From Flavisphingomonas formosensis (GTDB taxonomy: Bacteria > Pseudomonadota > Alphaproteobacteria > Sphingomonadales > Sphingomonadaceae): a stretch of 56,517 nt of DNA. Positions 45,140 to 53,782 of this stretch are shown in pieces. Below the pieces are notes generated by a model that was not told the DNA's origin, did not search any database, and saw only the letters and a list, made by a program, of their open reading frames with translations. A program made the position numbers and the translations under genes. Each line of letters begins with the position of its first letter. The stretch's first letter is position 1. The stretch lies in the NCBI RefSeq assembly GCF_009755815.1, contig NZ_WRPK01000019.1, positions 1 to 56,517 on the forward strand. Direction: 5' to 3'.

Positions 45140-46513
45140 ATGAAGCGTGCAAAGCTGCTGCTCCTAGGGGCCGCGACCGCCCTCGCGCTGTCCGGCACCG
45201 CCGCACGGGCCGCGATCTATACCATCCAGCACGTCACCGTGATCGACGGTACCGGCCGGGCGCCGCAGCCCGACATGACGGTGGTCGTCGACGGGCAGCG
45301 GATCACGACCGTCACGCCGAGCGCCGCCGCTGGCGCGCCGCAAGGCAACGTCATCGACGGGACAGGAAAATATCTGATCCCGGGGCTGATGGACGTGCAT
45401 ATCCATCTGCGCGGCTGGCAGCCGGAGAAGAATCCGGACGGCACCCATAAGGTCGACCGCCAGCTCGCCCTCTCCTCGCTGGCTAGCTATATCTACGAAG
45501 GCGTCACCACCGTCTTCGACGCGGGCAACCAGCCGGAGAACATCCTGGAGATGCGCCGGGCGGAACGCGCCGGCGAAATCCAGTCCCCGCGCATTTTCGC
45601 GACCGGCAATTTGGTGACCTATCCGGGCAGCCACGGCGATGCGATGGCGGTGCGGATCAGCGATTTCGAGAAGGACAAGGCGCTCCTCGACAAGCATATC
45701 GCCGAGCAGAAGCCGGACATGCTCAAGCTGACTTATGATGAGGAAGGCTGGGGCGCGCGCCCGATGATCACGCTGATGCCGACCGATCTGCTGCAGCAGA
45801 TCATCGAATATTATAACGAGCACGGCATCCGCACGACCGTCCATGTCTCGAACGAGAAGCGGGCGATCGAGGCGATCTATGCCGGTATCGACACGCTCGC
45901 CCATCCCGACATCCAGGGGCCGGTAAGCGATAACTTCGTTCGATTGATGGCGGCACGCAAGACACCCTTCGCCACGACGCTGACGATCGGCGAGAATTAC
46001 AGTCGGCTGGTCGAGCATCCCGAATATCTCGACCGGCCCGATTATGTCGCCTCGGTCAGCGCCGCCGAGCGCCAGAAGCTGAAGACCGAGACGCTCGCGC
46101 AGTACAAGGCGCGGAGCTGGACCTGGTGGATGAAGCTGATGACGCCGATCTGCGAGGAGAATATCCGCAAGATCGTCGCCGCCGGCGGCGTTGCCGCGCT
46201 CGGCACCGATCAGTCGAGCGGCCCCGCCGCGCATCGCGAGATGGAGCTGCTCGTCCAAGCGGGCATACCCGCGCTCGAGGTCATCAAGATCGCGACGCTC
46301 AACGGCGCAGTGTTTCTCGGCAAGGCCGACGAGCTCGGTTCCGTCGAGACGGGCAAGCTTGCCGATCTCGTCCTCCTGAACTCCAATCCGATCGACAGCA
46401 TCGACAATAGCGAGGACATCGCCTTCGTCGTGAAGAACGGGGCGATCATCGACGAAAGCAAGCTGCCGCTTGCCGGAGGCCCCCAGAAGCGGCGCTTCAC
46501 CGGTCGGCCCTGA
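45140..46513 (+). CDS. Second exported amidohydrolase
   Basis: The 457-residue protein has a signal peptide (cleavage near ARAA, about residue 23). The amidohydrolase motifs are HIHL, a Lys in MLKLTYDEEGW, HVSNEKRAIEAI, TLAHPD and GTDQSSG. The sequence after HIHL differs clearly from the gene upstream, so the pair is not a recent duplication and may cut different bonds. AGAGGA precedes the ATG at 45140. It is probably translated from the same transcript as 43725-45113. Confidence 0.88.
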   Translation: MKRAKLLLLGAATALALSGTAARAAIYTIQHVTVIDGTGRAPQPDMTVVVDGQRITTVTPSAAAGAPQGNVIDGTGKYLIPGLMDVHIHLRGWQPEKNPDGTHKVDRQLALSSLASYIYEGVTTVFDAGNQPENILEMRRAERAGEIQSPRIFATGNLVTYPGSHGDAMAVRISDFEKDKALLDKHIAEQKPDMLKLTYDEEGWGARPMITLMPTDLLQQIIEYYNEHGIRTTVHVSNEKRAIEAIYAGIDTLAHPDIQGPVSDNFVRLMAARKTPFATTLTIGENYSRLVEHPEYLDRPDYVASVSAAERQKLKTETLAQYKARSWTWWMKLMTPICEENIRKIVAAGGVAALGTDQSSGPAAHREMELLVQAGIPALEVIKIATLNGAVFLGKADELGSVETGKLADLVLLNSNPIDSIDNSEDIAFVVKNGAIIDESKLPLAGGPQKRRFTGRP

Positions 46514-46572
46514 TCGTCCGGAGGGCCCGCCCAAAAGAGAGGGTCGCTCATTTAGTTTAAGTATAAAGATTT

Positions 46573-46586
46573 ATATCATATGAAAT
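46573..46586. promoter_or_regulatory. 14-bp site ATATCATATGAAAT before the second receptor
   Basis: This 14-mer is the exact reverse complement of 52172-52185 in the oxygenase/permease divergent region. It lies in an AT-rich stretch (46555-46600), with TATATT at 46591-46596 as a likely -10. The site falls in the spacer of that promoter, 48 bp before the GTG start. Confidence 0.5.
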
Positions 46587-46634
46587 AATATATATTCGCA
46601 GGAAGCTTCCCATGGGCAGGGTAGGGGAAACACC

Positions 46635-49013
46635 GTGACACGAACGAAACGACTGCATGTAGCGACAACGTTGATCCTCTTGATGGGCACAACGGCATAT
46701 CCGGCGATGGCCCAGGACAGCTCCCGCCAGGCTTCCGCAGACGCGGGCAGCGACATCATCGTCACCGCCCGCAAGCGCGGAGACGAACGCCTGCAGGATG
46801 TTCCGGCCTCGATTTCCGCGCTCGGCGCCGACACTCTCGCCAAGATGGGCGCGACGAAGTTTGCCGATTTCGCTTATTCCGTCCCCGGGCTGACCTTCAC
46901 GGATCAGGGGCCCGGCCTGAAGCGCTACACGCTGCGCGGCATCCAGTCCGCCGGGCAGGAGCAGGTTGCGGTCTATTATGACGAGGTGCCGGTACCCGGC
47001 ATCCAGAGCTCGAGCGGCGACAGCGGTTCGCAGATCGGCGACCTGCAGCTTTACGATATGGAACGCGTCGAGGTGCTGAAGGGCCCGCAGGGCACGACCT
47101 TCGGCGCAAACTCCCAGACCGGCGCTATCCGCTTCATTTCCAAGAAACCCAATCTGGAGCGCGCTGAAGGATCGGCGCAGCTTTCGATCGAGACAGTCGA
47201 CCACGGCAATGCCGGTGGCAGCGCCTATGCGATGGCAAACGCGCCGATCGTGAACGATCTGCTCGCCATACGGCTCGTCGGCTATACGGTCCACACCGGC
47301 GGCTATGTCGACGCGGTCCGCTTCAACCGCAAGAACATCAACAGCGACGACAATTACGGCGTTCGCGCGCTCGCCCGCTTCCAGCCGGCGCCGGGTTTCA
47401 CCCTCGACGGAATGGTATGGATCCAGCATCGCAGCACCCACGGTGCCAGCGATTACAGCCCCTATGACTCTTATCATGTTTCCGGCGACACGAGTAATCC
47501 GGGCTATCTCGACAATCCGCCGGCGTTCACCGCCGTTCCCACGGGCAAGTTCAAAAGCGGCGCCTACGTCCAGACGCCCCGCCCGGACACGCAGCGCATC
47601 TTCTCGCTCACCGGCAATGGCGATCTCGGCTTCGCCCAGGCGACGATCACCGGATCGATCTATGAGCGCCGGCTACAATTCTATCGCGACAACACCTTTC
47701 AAGTCATCTCGCTCGGGATCGGGCCGGCGGGCGCGAACTGTCCGCCGGCGGGTAATGCCTGCATGCGGCCCGACCTGTTTCCGGAACTGACCAACCAGAC
47801 GCAGAGCATCAACCAGAAGACCTTCGAGGCCCGGCTCAACTCGTCCACGAAAGGCCCCCTCCAATATCTCGTCGGATTCTTCTATCGCGACCGCAATTCC
47901 GACTTCATCAGCTACTCACCGATCGTCGATCAGCAGACGGGGCTCCCCTTCGATCCCGGCTATCCGCCAACCGGCTTCTCCCCGATGCCTGGCGCGGGCA
48001 TCGAGGGCTGCAATCCGTGCGCGCTTGCCCGCGCGAACACCCGGACTATCAGGGAAAAGGCGGTATTCGGGGAAGTGACCTATGATATCGCTTCCTGGCT
48101 GGAAATCATGGGCGGCGCCCGCTGGTTCCGCGCCGATCAGCATGATTATGGCAGCACGAGCTTCAACTTCCCCACATTCGGCTCGACGCTCCCCGCACCG
48201 TATGATCGCAAGTTCGGGGAATCGCGCGTCATCAAGAAGGGCCAGATCTCGATCAAGCCGACACGCGATATCACCATCTACGCGCTGGCATCGCAGGGCT
48301 TCCGCCTCGGCGGGACGAACCAGTCGGGCGTCGTGCAGGTGCCGATCGGCTACAAGTCGGACTCACTGTGGAACTATGAGATCGGCGTCAAATCCACCTG
48401 GTTCGACCGGCGGCTGATCGCCAATCTGGCACTCTACCGGATCGACTGGAACAACATCCAGGTGCAGGGCCGGGATCCGACCAACTCCTTCGCCTTCATC
48501 GGCAATGCCGGCGCGGCCCGCATCGAGGGCATGGAGCTCGAACTGCAGGCGCGGCCGACCCGCGCGCTGGAGCTGAGCGGCGGCTTCAACTGGTTGCCCA
48601 AGCGCGAGCTGACAGAAAATCAGGTGAGCGACGACATCGCGGCTCCCGGGCGCAAGGGCGACAAGATCCCTCGCATCCCCGGATGGACGGCGAACGCGTC
48701 CGCGCAATATACGGTCGCTATTCCGGGCGGCCGCTGGGAAAGCTTCGTGCGGGCCGACTATAGCTACAAGGGTCCGTCGGCGACCGATTTCCGGCCGGGC
48801 ACGAGCAGCTACCGCGTGCAGCACGGCTTCAGCCTCGTGAATCTCAGGGTCGGGGCGCAGAATCAGGATTCCGGATTCAGCGCGACCGTCTATGTCGAGA
48901 ATGTGTTCGATAAGGCCGGCGACGTCTATCTCACCGCCAGCCCCTACACGCCCACCACCAAGATCACCAATACACCGCGCACCATCGGTATCGAATTGAG
49001 CAAGAGCTTCTGA
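46635..49013 (+). CDS. TonB-dependent receptor
   Basis: The 792-residue outer-membrane receptor has a signal peptide (cleavage near PAMAQD) and a TonB-box-like IIVTARKRGDERLQ. The plug has DVPASISALGAD and VLKGPQGTTFGANSQTG, and the barrel ends IGIELSKSF. A GTG start at 46635 with AGGGG seven bases upstream is used. It belongs to the general catabolic receptor group and is not a close copy of the one at 39142. It lies downstream of the two exported hydrolases, whose products or substrates it may import. Confidence 0.92.
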   Translation: MTRTKRLHVATTLILLMGTTAYPAMAQDSSRQASADAGSDIIVTARKRGDERLQDVPASISALGADTLAKMGATKFADFAYSVPGLTFTDQGPGLKRYTLRGIQSAGQEQVAVYYDEVPVPGIQSSSGDSGSQIGDLQLYDMERVEVLKGPQGTTFGANSQTGAIRFISKKPNLERAEGSAQLSIETVDHGNAGGSAYAMANAPIVNDLLAIRLVGYTVHTGGYVDAVRFNRKNINSDDNYGVRALARFQPAPGFTLDGMVWIQHRSTHGASDYSPYDSYHVSGDTSNPGYLDNPPAFTAVPTGKFKSGAYVQTPRPDTQRIFSLTGNGDLGFAQATITGSIYERRLQFYRDNTFQVISLGIGPAGANCPPAGNACMRPDLFPELTNQTQSINQKTFEARLNSSTKGPLQYLVGFFYRDRNSDFISYSPIVDQQTGLPFDPGYPPTGFSPMPGAGIEGCNPCALARANTRTIREKAVFGEVTYDIASWLEIMGGARWFRADQHDYGSTSFNFPTFGSTLPAPYDRKFGESRVIKKGQISIKPTRDITIYALASQGFRLGGTNQSGVVQVPIGYKSDSLWNYEIGVKSTWFDRRLIANLALYRIDWNNIQVQGRDPTNSFAFIGNAGAARIEGMELELQARPTRALELSGGFNWLPKRELTENQVSDDIAAPGRKGDKIPRIPGWTANASAQYTVAIPGGRWESFVRADYSYKGPSATDFRPGTSSYRVQHGFSLVNLRVGAQNQDSGFSATVYVENVFDKAGDVYLTASPYTPTTKITNTPRTIGIELSKSF

Positions 49014-49070
49014 GCGGGTCGCCGCGGCCGGAAGGGGGAAAACCCCCTCCGGCCATGGCGAACCCAGAGC

Positions 49071-50237
49071 TCATGCGAGTGCCGCCCCCAACCGGTCCAT
49101 CGCATCGGCAAGCACATCGGGCCGGCGACAGAAGCAGATGCGGAAGAAACTCTCCGAACCGGGCCCGAAGAACAATCCCGGGGCCAGCCCCACACCGGTC
49201 CGGTCGAGGATGTCGAGGCAGGTGGCCCGCGAATCGACGACGCCCTCAATTTCGAAGAAGACATACATCGCCGCGCGCGGCCGCACCGGCAGGCGCACCC
49301 TGCCCATCGTTTCGAGCGCGTCGCACACGATATGCATGCCCTGCTCGCAATATCGGTTCATCTCGGCCACGAAAGGCTCGCCATGACGGATCGCGGCAAT
49401 CGCGCCATCCTGTAGAAACGTCGTCGTTCCGCTGGTCGCATATTGCGTCAGCATCGCCAGCGTAGGCCCGATCGATGGCGGGTGAACCAGCCAGCCCAGC
49501 CTCCAGCCGGTCATTGCCCAGGATTTCGAGAAGCTGTTGATCACGAGCACGCGGTCCTCGGCGTCTGCGAGCGTGAGGATCGAGGGCCCCACCCGTTCAC
49601 CGAATACTAGCCGATGATAGACCTCGTCGGCCAGGATCCATATGCCGCGCTCCCGGCCAAGCGCCAGCAATTGTCGCTGCACGGCGATCGGGATCACCGC
49701 GCCCGTCGGATTGCCGGGCGAGGCGAAGAAGATCGCGCGCGTACGCGCGTCGCACGCCCTTGCGACCTTATCGACGTCCAGCTGCCAGCCTTGCGCCCCC
49801 TGCTCCAGCCGGACGGAACGGACCTCGCCGCCCACAACCTGCACGGCGCCGGCGATGTTGGGCCAGACCGGATCGATCACGATCACATTGTCACCCGCGC
49901 CGACGAGCATCTGGATGGCAAGCATGATCGCCGGCATGCCGCCTGACGTCACCGTGATCCTTTCCGGAAAAAGCGCGGTGCCGAGCAGATCATTGTGATA
50001 TTCGGCCAATGTCCGGCGCAGCTCGGGTATGCCGTTCTGGTAGGAATAGAATGTATGCCCCGCGCGGATGCCCGCCAGGGTCGCATCGCCGATGAAATCC
50101 GGCGTGGCAAGATCACCTTCACCGAACCAGAGCGGGATGATCGTATCCCGGTCGAAGGCCTGCCGGGCGATATTGGCGATATTCTCCAGCGGGATCCCGG
50201 CGATCCGCGGCAATATGTCGTGCAAGGCAGGGGTCAT
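49071..50237 (-). CDS. Class I/II aminotransferase (fold type I)
   Basis: The 388-residue PLP enzyme has SGGMPAIMLAIQ, the SPGNPTGAVI loop, LADEVYHRLVF and the cofactor lysine in SFSKSWAMTGWRLGW, as in aspartate/alanine-type aminotransferases. It would turn an amino acid into a 2-oxo acid in the cytoplasm. Its start overlaps the aldolase stop (ATGA), so the trio with the aldolase and the flavin oxygenase is one operon. It is convergent with the receptor gene. Confidence 0.9.
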   Translation of the reverse strand: MTPALHDILPRIAGIPLENIANIARQAFDRDTIIPLWFGEGDLATPDFIGDATLAGIRAGHTFYSYQNGIPELRRTLAEYHNDLLGTALFPERITVTSGGMPAIMLAIQMLVGAGDNVIVIDPVWPNIAGAVQVVGGEVRSVRLEQGAQGWQLDVDKVARACDARTRAIFFASPGNPTGAVIPIAVQRQLLALGRERGIWILADEVYHRLVFGERVGPSILTLADAEDRVLVINSFSKSWAMTGWRLGWLVHPPSIGPTLAMLTQYATSGTTTFLQDGAIAAIRHGEPFVAEMNRYCEQGMHIVCDALETMGRVRLPVRPRAAMYVFFEIEGVVDSRATCLDILDRTGVGLAPGLFFGPGSESFFRICFCRRPDVLADAMDRLGAALA

Positions 50238-50998
50238 GACGCAACAGCGCTCCCGGTGGCGCGGGCGGCAGCCAGCGCCTCGCGCAGCCCTTCCCGTGCG
50301 AGCCGGATATCGTCACTGGCGACGACGAAGCGAAAGCCCTGCCCGGCGCGTTCTCGCGCGGCCTCGGCGCTGCCGGTGAAGATGCCGCAGGCCTTGCCGG
50401 CGCCATCGCACGCCGCAAGGACGAGGCCGATCGCCCGTTCGAGCGTCATGTCCGCATCCTCCGCAAGCGCCAGCGCGAGATCGCCCGGCCCGATGAACAC
50501 GAGATCCACCCCCGGCACGGCTGCGATCGCCGCAATGTTGCGGAGCGCCTCGCGTGTCTCGATCATCACCGATACCAGCGTGCCGTGGCGCGAGGCGGCA
50601 AGATAGCCATCGAAATCCGCGAGGGGACGCATGCCGCCGCCGGACCTGCACCCGAACGGCGGATAATGGGCGGCGGCCACGGCGGCGGCCGCTTCCTCGG
50701 CGCTGTCGACCAGCGGCACGATGACCCCGCCCGCACCGAGATCCAGCGCCTGCCCGATCAGGTCCGGCCGATTGGCCGCGACCCGGACCAGCGGCGTGGC
50801 GCCGCGCATCGCTAGCGCGATCGCCGCCGAAAGACCCGGACGATCCCAACAGCCATGCTGCAAGTCGAAGACGATCGCGTCGGCATCCAGCTCCGCGGCG
50901 AGTTCGGCAAGCTGCGGGGAGCCCAAGCTGAGCCATAGCGCGAACACGGTCTCTCCGGCGCCGAGCCGGCTCAGCGCCTTGCCGGACGCGCCCGTCAC
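50234..50998 (-). CDS. HpcH/HpaI-type aldolase
   Basis: The 254-residue metal-dependent class II aldolase shows the AIVFDLQHG block, PLVRVAANRPDLIG (Arg binding the carboxylate), SVMIETREAL and VDLVFIGPGDLA (metal ligands). Members cleave 2-oxo-4-hydroxy acids to pyruvate and an aldehyde. In the operon it lies between an oxygenase and an aminotransferase, consistent with breaking the carbon skeleton after ring opening and deamination. Both ends overlap neighbours by four bases. Confidence 0.9.
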   Translation of the reverse strand: MTGASGKALSRLGAGETVFALWLSLGSPQLAELAAELDADAIVFDLQHGCWDRPGLSAAIALAMRGATPLVRVAANRPDLIGQALDLGAGGVIVPLVDSAEEAAAAVAAAHYPPFGCRSGGGMRPLADFDGYLAASRHGTLVSVMIETREALRNIAAIAAVPGVDLVFIGPGDLALALAEDADMTLERAIGLVLAACDGAGKACGIFTGSAEAARERAGQGFRFVVASDDIRLAREGLREALAAARATGSAVAS

Positions 50999-52068
50999 GG
51001 CCGCACCCCCGCCTCGCGGAGCAGCGGCAGAACCTCATCCACGAAGAAGGGCAGCTCGCCCAAATAATCGACGAAGCTGAGCGCCGTTCCCGCGAATCCC
51101 GCCTGGCGCATCGCGACGATCCTTCCGGCGATCGTCGCGGGCGTGCCGACCAGGGGATAGGTGCCGGCGCCTGCGGCAAAGCGCTTTGCATGCAGCCGAT
51201 AGGCGGCGGGATCGTGCGATCCCGATGTCGCGCGTTTCATCGCCATATGCCTTTCCACAGCCTCCTTATCCACCTCCCGGACGGCGAAGCGGTCATAATA
51301 ATCCTCCGCCTCTGCCTGGGACTGTCGGCACACCACGTGACAGGCGGTGTAGACGTCGAGCGATCGGCCCACAGCCTGCGCACGCGCCGTCACGTCGGCG
51401 ATCGTCCGACGCGCATCGTCGAGCTCGACGAAGGTCGTGAGCAGTATATCGCTGGTCCGGGCCGCAAAGTCCCTGCCGGCCGGAGAGAAGGCGGCGGACA
51501 TCACGAGCGGGCGCGGACGCTGCAACGCCAGCGGCCGGCCTTCCACGTCGCGCAGCCGGAAATGGGAGCCGTCATGATCGAACGTGCCCTGTCCGGTCAA
51601 TATTCCGGCAAGCACGTCATACCATTCCCGGCCCAGGGAATAAGGCTGCTCGACCGGCGGGATACCGAAAAGCGCGAATTCCGGTTCGTTCCAGCCGCAG
51701 ACGATATTGAGGCCCGAGCGGCCATTGGCGACATGATCGATCGTGGCCAGCGCCTTGGCCGCGAACACGGGGTGGACGAACGGCGCATGGACCGTGGCGA
51801 AGATCGCCATGCGGCGCGTGACCGCTGCCAGCGCCGCGGCGAGGGTCAGCGTCTCGAACGAATGGCCGCGGGCGTTGGTGGTCCCGCCAAACCCTTTCCA
51901 CCGCGCGATCGGGAGGAAGAAATCGAGCCCCGCCTCATCTGCGATGCGCGCCACCTCGGCGATGTCCGGCCAGCGTGCCGCCCACCGTTCGGGCACGGTC
52001 GTCGCCGCCAGACCTCCGTCCGCATTCGCGCCGAACAGCCCGAGCTTGAACGCATTCTCCCCTGTCAT
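50995..52068 (-). CDS. LLM flavin-dependent oxygenase, RutA-like
   Basis: The 357-residue luciferase-like monooxygenase starts MTGENAFKLGLFGANADGG. The WKGFGGTTNARGHSFETLTLAAALAAV region, with the GFGG turn, and NIVCGWNEPEF match the RutA branch, in which the enzyme opens the uracil ring with a flavin (hydro)peroxide or N5-oxide. The other Rut genes are absent, so the substrate is probably a different ring or amide. It needs a flavin reductase from elsewhere. The start at 52068 removes a longer frame with no family match. Confidence 0.85.
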   Translation of the reverse strand: MTGENAFKLGLFGANADGGLAATTVPERWAARWPDIAEVARIADEAGLDFFLPIARWKGFGGTTNARGHSFETLTLAAALAAVTRRMAIFATVHAPFVHPVFAAKALATIDHVANGRSGLNIVCGWNEPEFALFGIPPVEQPYSLGREWYDVLAGILTGQGTFDHDGSHFRLRDVEGRPLALQRPRPLVMSAAFSPAGRDFAARTSDILLTTFVELDDARRTIADVTARAQAVGRSLDVYTACHVVCRQSQAEAEDYYDRFAVREVDKEAVERHMAMKRATSGSHDPAAYRLHAKRFAAGAGTYPLVGTPATIAGRIVAMRQAGFAGTALSFVDYLGELPFFVDEVLPLLREAGVRP

Positions 52069-52171
52069 TCCGATATCCCACGCTCTCCCGGCGCCGCTCG
52101 CGGCCCCCGTGCCGGCCCCGCATCGCCTCTCGCGATAGCGAAGACTAGGCAGCATCGCGGCGACGCGCAAG

Positions 52172-52185
52172 ATTTCATATGATAT
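52172..52185. promoter_or_regulatory. 14-bp site ATTTCATATGATAT in the oxygenase/permease divergent region
   Basis: This is identical to the reverse complement of 46573-46586. It lies about 103 bp from both divergent start codons (52068 minus and 52288 plus). TCATATGA is palindromic, as expected for a dimeric regulator such as MarR. Confidence 0.5.
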
Positions 52186-52235
52186 CGGATTCAATATCGG
52201 TACGCGCCGCCTAGCCATGCCACAGCAGACAGCGG

Positions 52236-52264
52236 TTGACATATAAATTCACATGATTTTGAAT
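52236..52264 (+). promoter_or_regulatory. Sigma-70-like promoter of the amino-acid permease
   Basis: TTGACA (52236-52241), a 17-bp spacer and TTGAAT (52259-52264). TTCACATG at 52248-52255 within the spacer resembles the TTCATATG core seen at other promoters of the cluster. The GTG start is 23 bp downstream. Confidence 0.5.
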
Positions 52265-52287
52265 GAAAATGCTTTCTCGGGGGATTT

Positions 52288-53688
52288 GTGGATCAGGCAA
52301 GGATAGCGCAGAGCGAGCAGGGCCTGCACAAAAGTCTCAGCCGGGCTCAGGTGGTGATGATCGGCCTTGGCGGGGCGATCGGCACCGGGCTGTTCGCGGG
52401 AAGCTCGCTGGCGATCGGCTATGCCGGCCCGGCAGTGATCCTGAGCTATGCGATAGCGGGCTTCGCGGCGCTGGTGATGGTGCTGAGCCTGTCGGAGATG
52501 GCGGTCGTCCATCCGAGCGCGGGATCCTTCGGCATCTATGCCGAAACCTATCTCAATCGCTGGGCAGGCTTCGTCGTACGCTACACCTATTGGATGGCGC
52601 AGGTGATCGCGATCGGCGGCGAAGCGACCGCGGCCGGCGTCTATATGAGCTTCTGGTTCCCCGACATTCCTTCCTGGGTCTGGTCCATCGGCTTCTCGCT
52701 TCTCGTCGTCTACTTCAACGCGCGATCGGTGAATCATTTCGGAACGATCGAATATTGGCTCGCCTTCATCAAGGTGACCGCGATCGTCCTGTTCATCATA
52801 TTGGGAAGCGCGGCGATCCTCGGCATCGGCACGCCGGCAGTGGGTGTCCATAATCTCGTCGGCCTGCCCGGCGGGTTCATGCCGCATGGCTTCGCGGGCG
52901 TCTGGATGGCCGTGGTGGTCGGCATCTTCTCGTTCAACGGCATCGAGGTGATCGCCGTCACCTCTGGAGAAACGGCCGAGCCCGAGACTGCCATTCCGGC
53001 CGCGCTGCGCACCATGGCGCTGCGCCTGTTCCTCTTCTACGTCCTAGCTCTCACGATCGTCGTCTGCTTCGTGCCGTGGACGCAGACGGGCGCGTCGGGA
53101 ATCGTAAAGATGAGCCCCTTCGTCGCGGTGTTCACGCATAGCGGGATCACCGCCGCGGCCGGCATCATGAACTTCGTCGTGCTCAGTGCGGCGCTGTCCA
53201 GCATGAACACCAACGTCTATCTATGCTCGCGAATGCTGTTCTCGCTCGCGCGCGGCGGCTTCGCGCCCGCGCGTTTCGGCCGGCTGACGCGCAACGGCAC
53301 GCCGCTTGCTGCCATATTGCTTTCGGGTGCCTGTATCCTCGTCGCCGCCAGCATCTCGCGCATCACGCCGCTCGCCTACAGCTATTTGTTCGGCGTCGCG
53401 CTGTTCGGCGCGATCATCGTCTGGATGTTCATCCTGCTGAGCCATCTGCGCTTCCGCCGGGTCCATCCGGCGAAGGACCTTCCGGTCCGCATGCCGCTAT
53501 TCCCCTATATGCAGATCGCGGGCCTGATCCTGCTCGCCGCAATCCTGGTCACGATGGGCCTCGACACGCTGGCCTGGAGCATTTCGTGGCTCGTCGGCGT
53601 GCCCTGGCTGATCTTCCTGACGATCGCCTATTTCATCTGGCGGATGCGCTCGGGGAGACCGGCCGCGGAGGGCGCGGTCAACTCCTGA
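52288..53688 (+). CDS. APC-family amino acid permease
   Basis: The 466-residue inner-membrane protein has twelve predicted transmembrane segments. It shows MIGLGGAIGTGLFAGSS, the substrate-binding GxG in helix 1, and FSFNGIEVIAVTSGETAEP, both typical of the AAT subgroup (AnsP, LysP, GabP, ProY-like). It imports an amino acid or small derivative with protons. A GTG start with GGGGGA upstream is used. It diverges from the oxygenase operon and is followed by the PLP enzyme gene. Confidence 0.9.
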   Translation: MDQARIAQSEQGLHKSLSRAQVVMIGLGGAIGTGLFAGSSLAIGYAGPAVILSYAIAGFAALVMVLSLSEMAVVHPSAGSFGIYAETYLNRWAGFVVRYTYWMAQVIAIGGEATAAGVYMSFWFPDIPSWVWSIGFSLLVVYFNARSVNHFGTIEYWLAFIKVTAIVLFIILGSAAILGIGTPAVGVHNLVGLPGGFMPHGFAGVWMAVVVGIFSFNGIEVIAVTSGETAEPETAIPAALRTMALRLFLFYVLALTIVVCFVPWTQTGASGIVKMSPFVAVFTHSGITAAAGIMNFVVLSAALSSMNTNVYLCSRMLFSLARGGFAPARFGRLTRNGTPLAAILLSGACILVAASISRITPLAYSYLFGVALFGAIIVWMFILLSHLRFRRVHPAKDLPVRMPLFPYMQIAGLILLAAILVTMGLDTLAWSISWLVGVPWLIFLTIAYFIWRMRSGRPAAEGAVNS

Positions 53689-53718
53689 CGACGGCGATGC
53701 CGCCGCGCGAAGCGTCAT

Positions 53719-53747
53719 TGAATATTCATATGTGTTTGCATATATAT
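53719..53747 (+). promoter_or_regulatory. Promoter with TTCATATG in the spacer
   Basis: TTGAAT (53719-53724), a 17-bp spacer and TATATA (53742-53747). TTCATATG occupies 53726-53733 inside the spacer. The ATG at 53783 is 35 bp downstream. The ATG inside TTCATATG at 53731 is part of the promoter, not a start codon. Confidence 0.5.
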
Positions 53748-53782
53748 CGTTCCACAGACTCGACAGCGTGACGAGAACAAAC

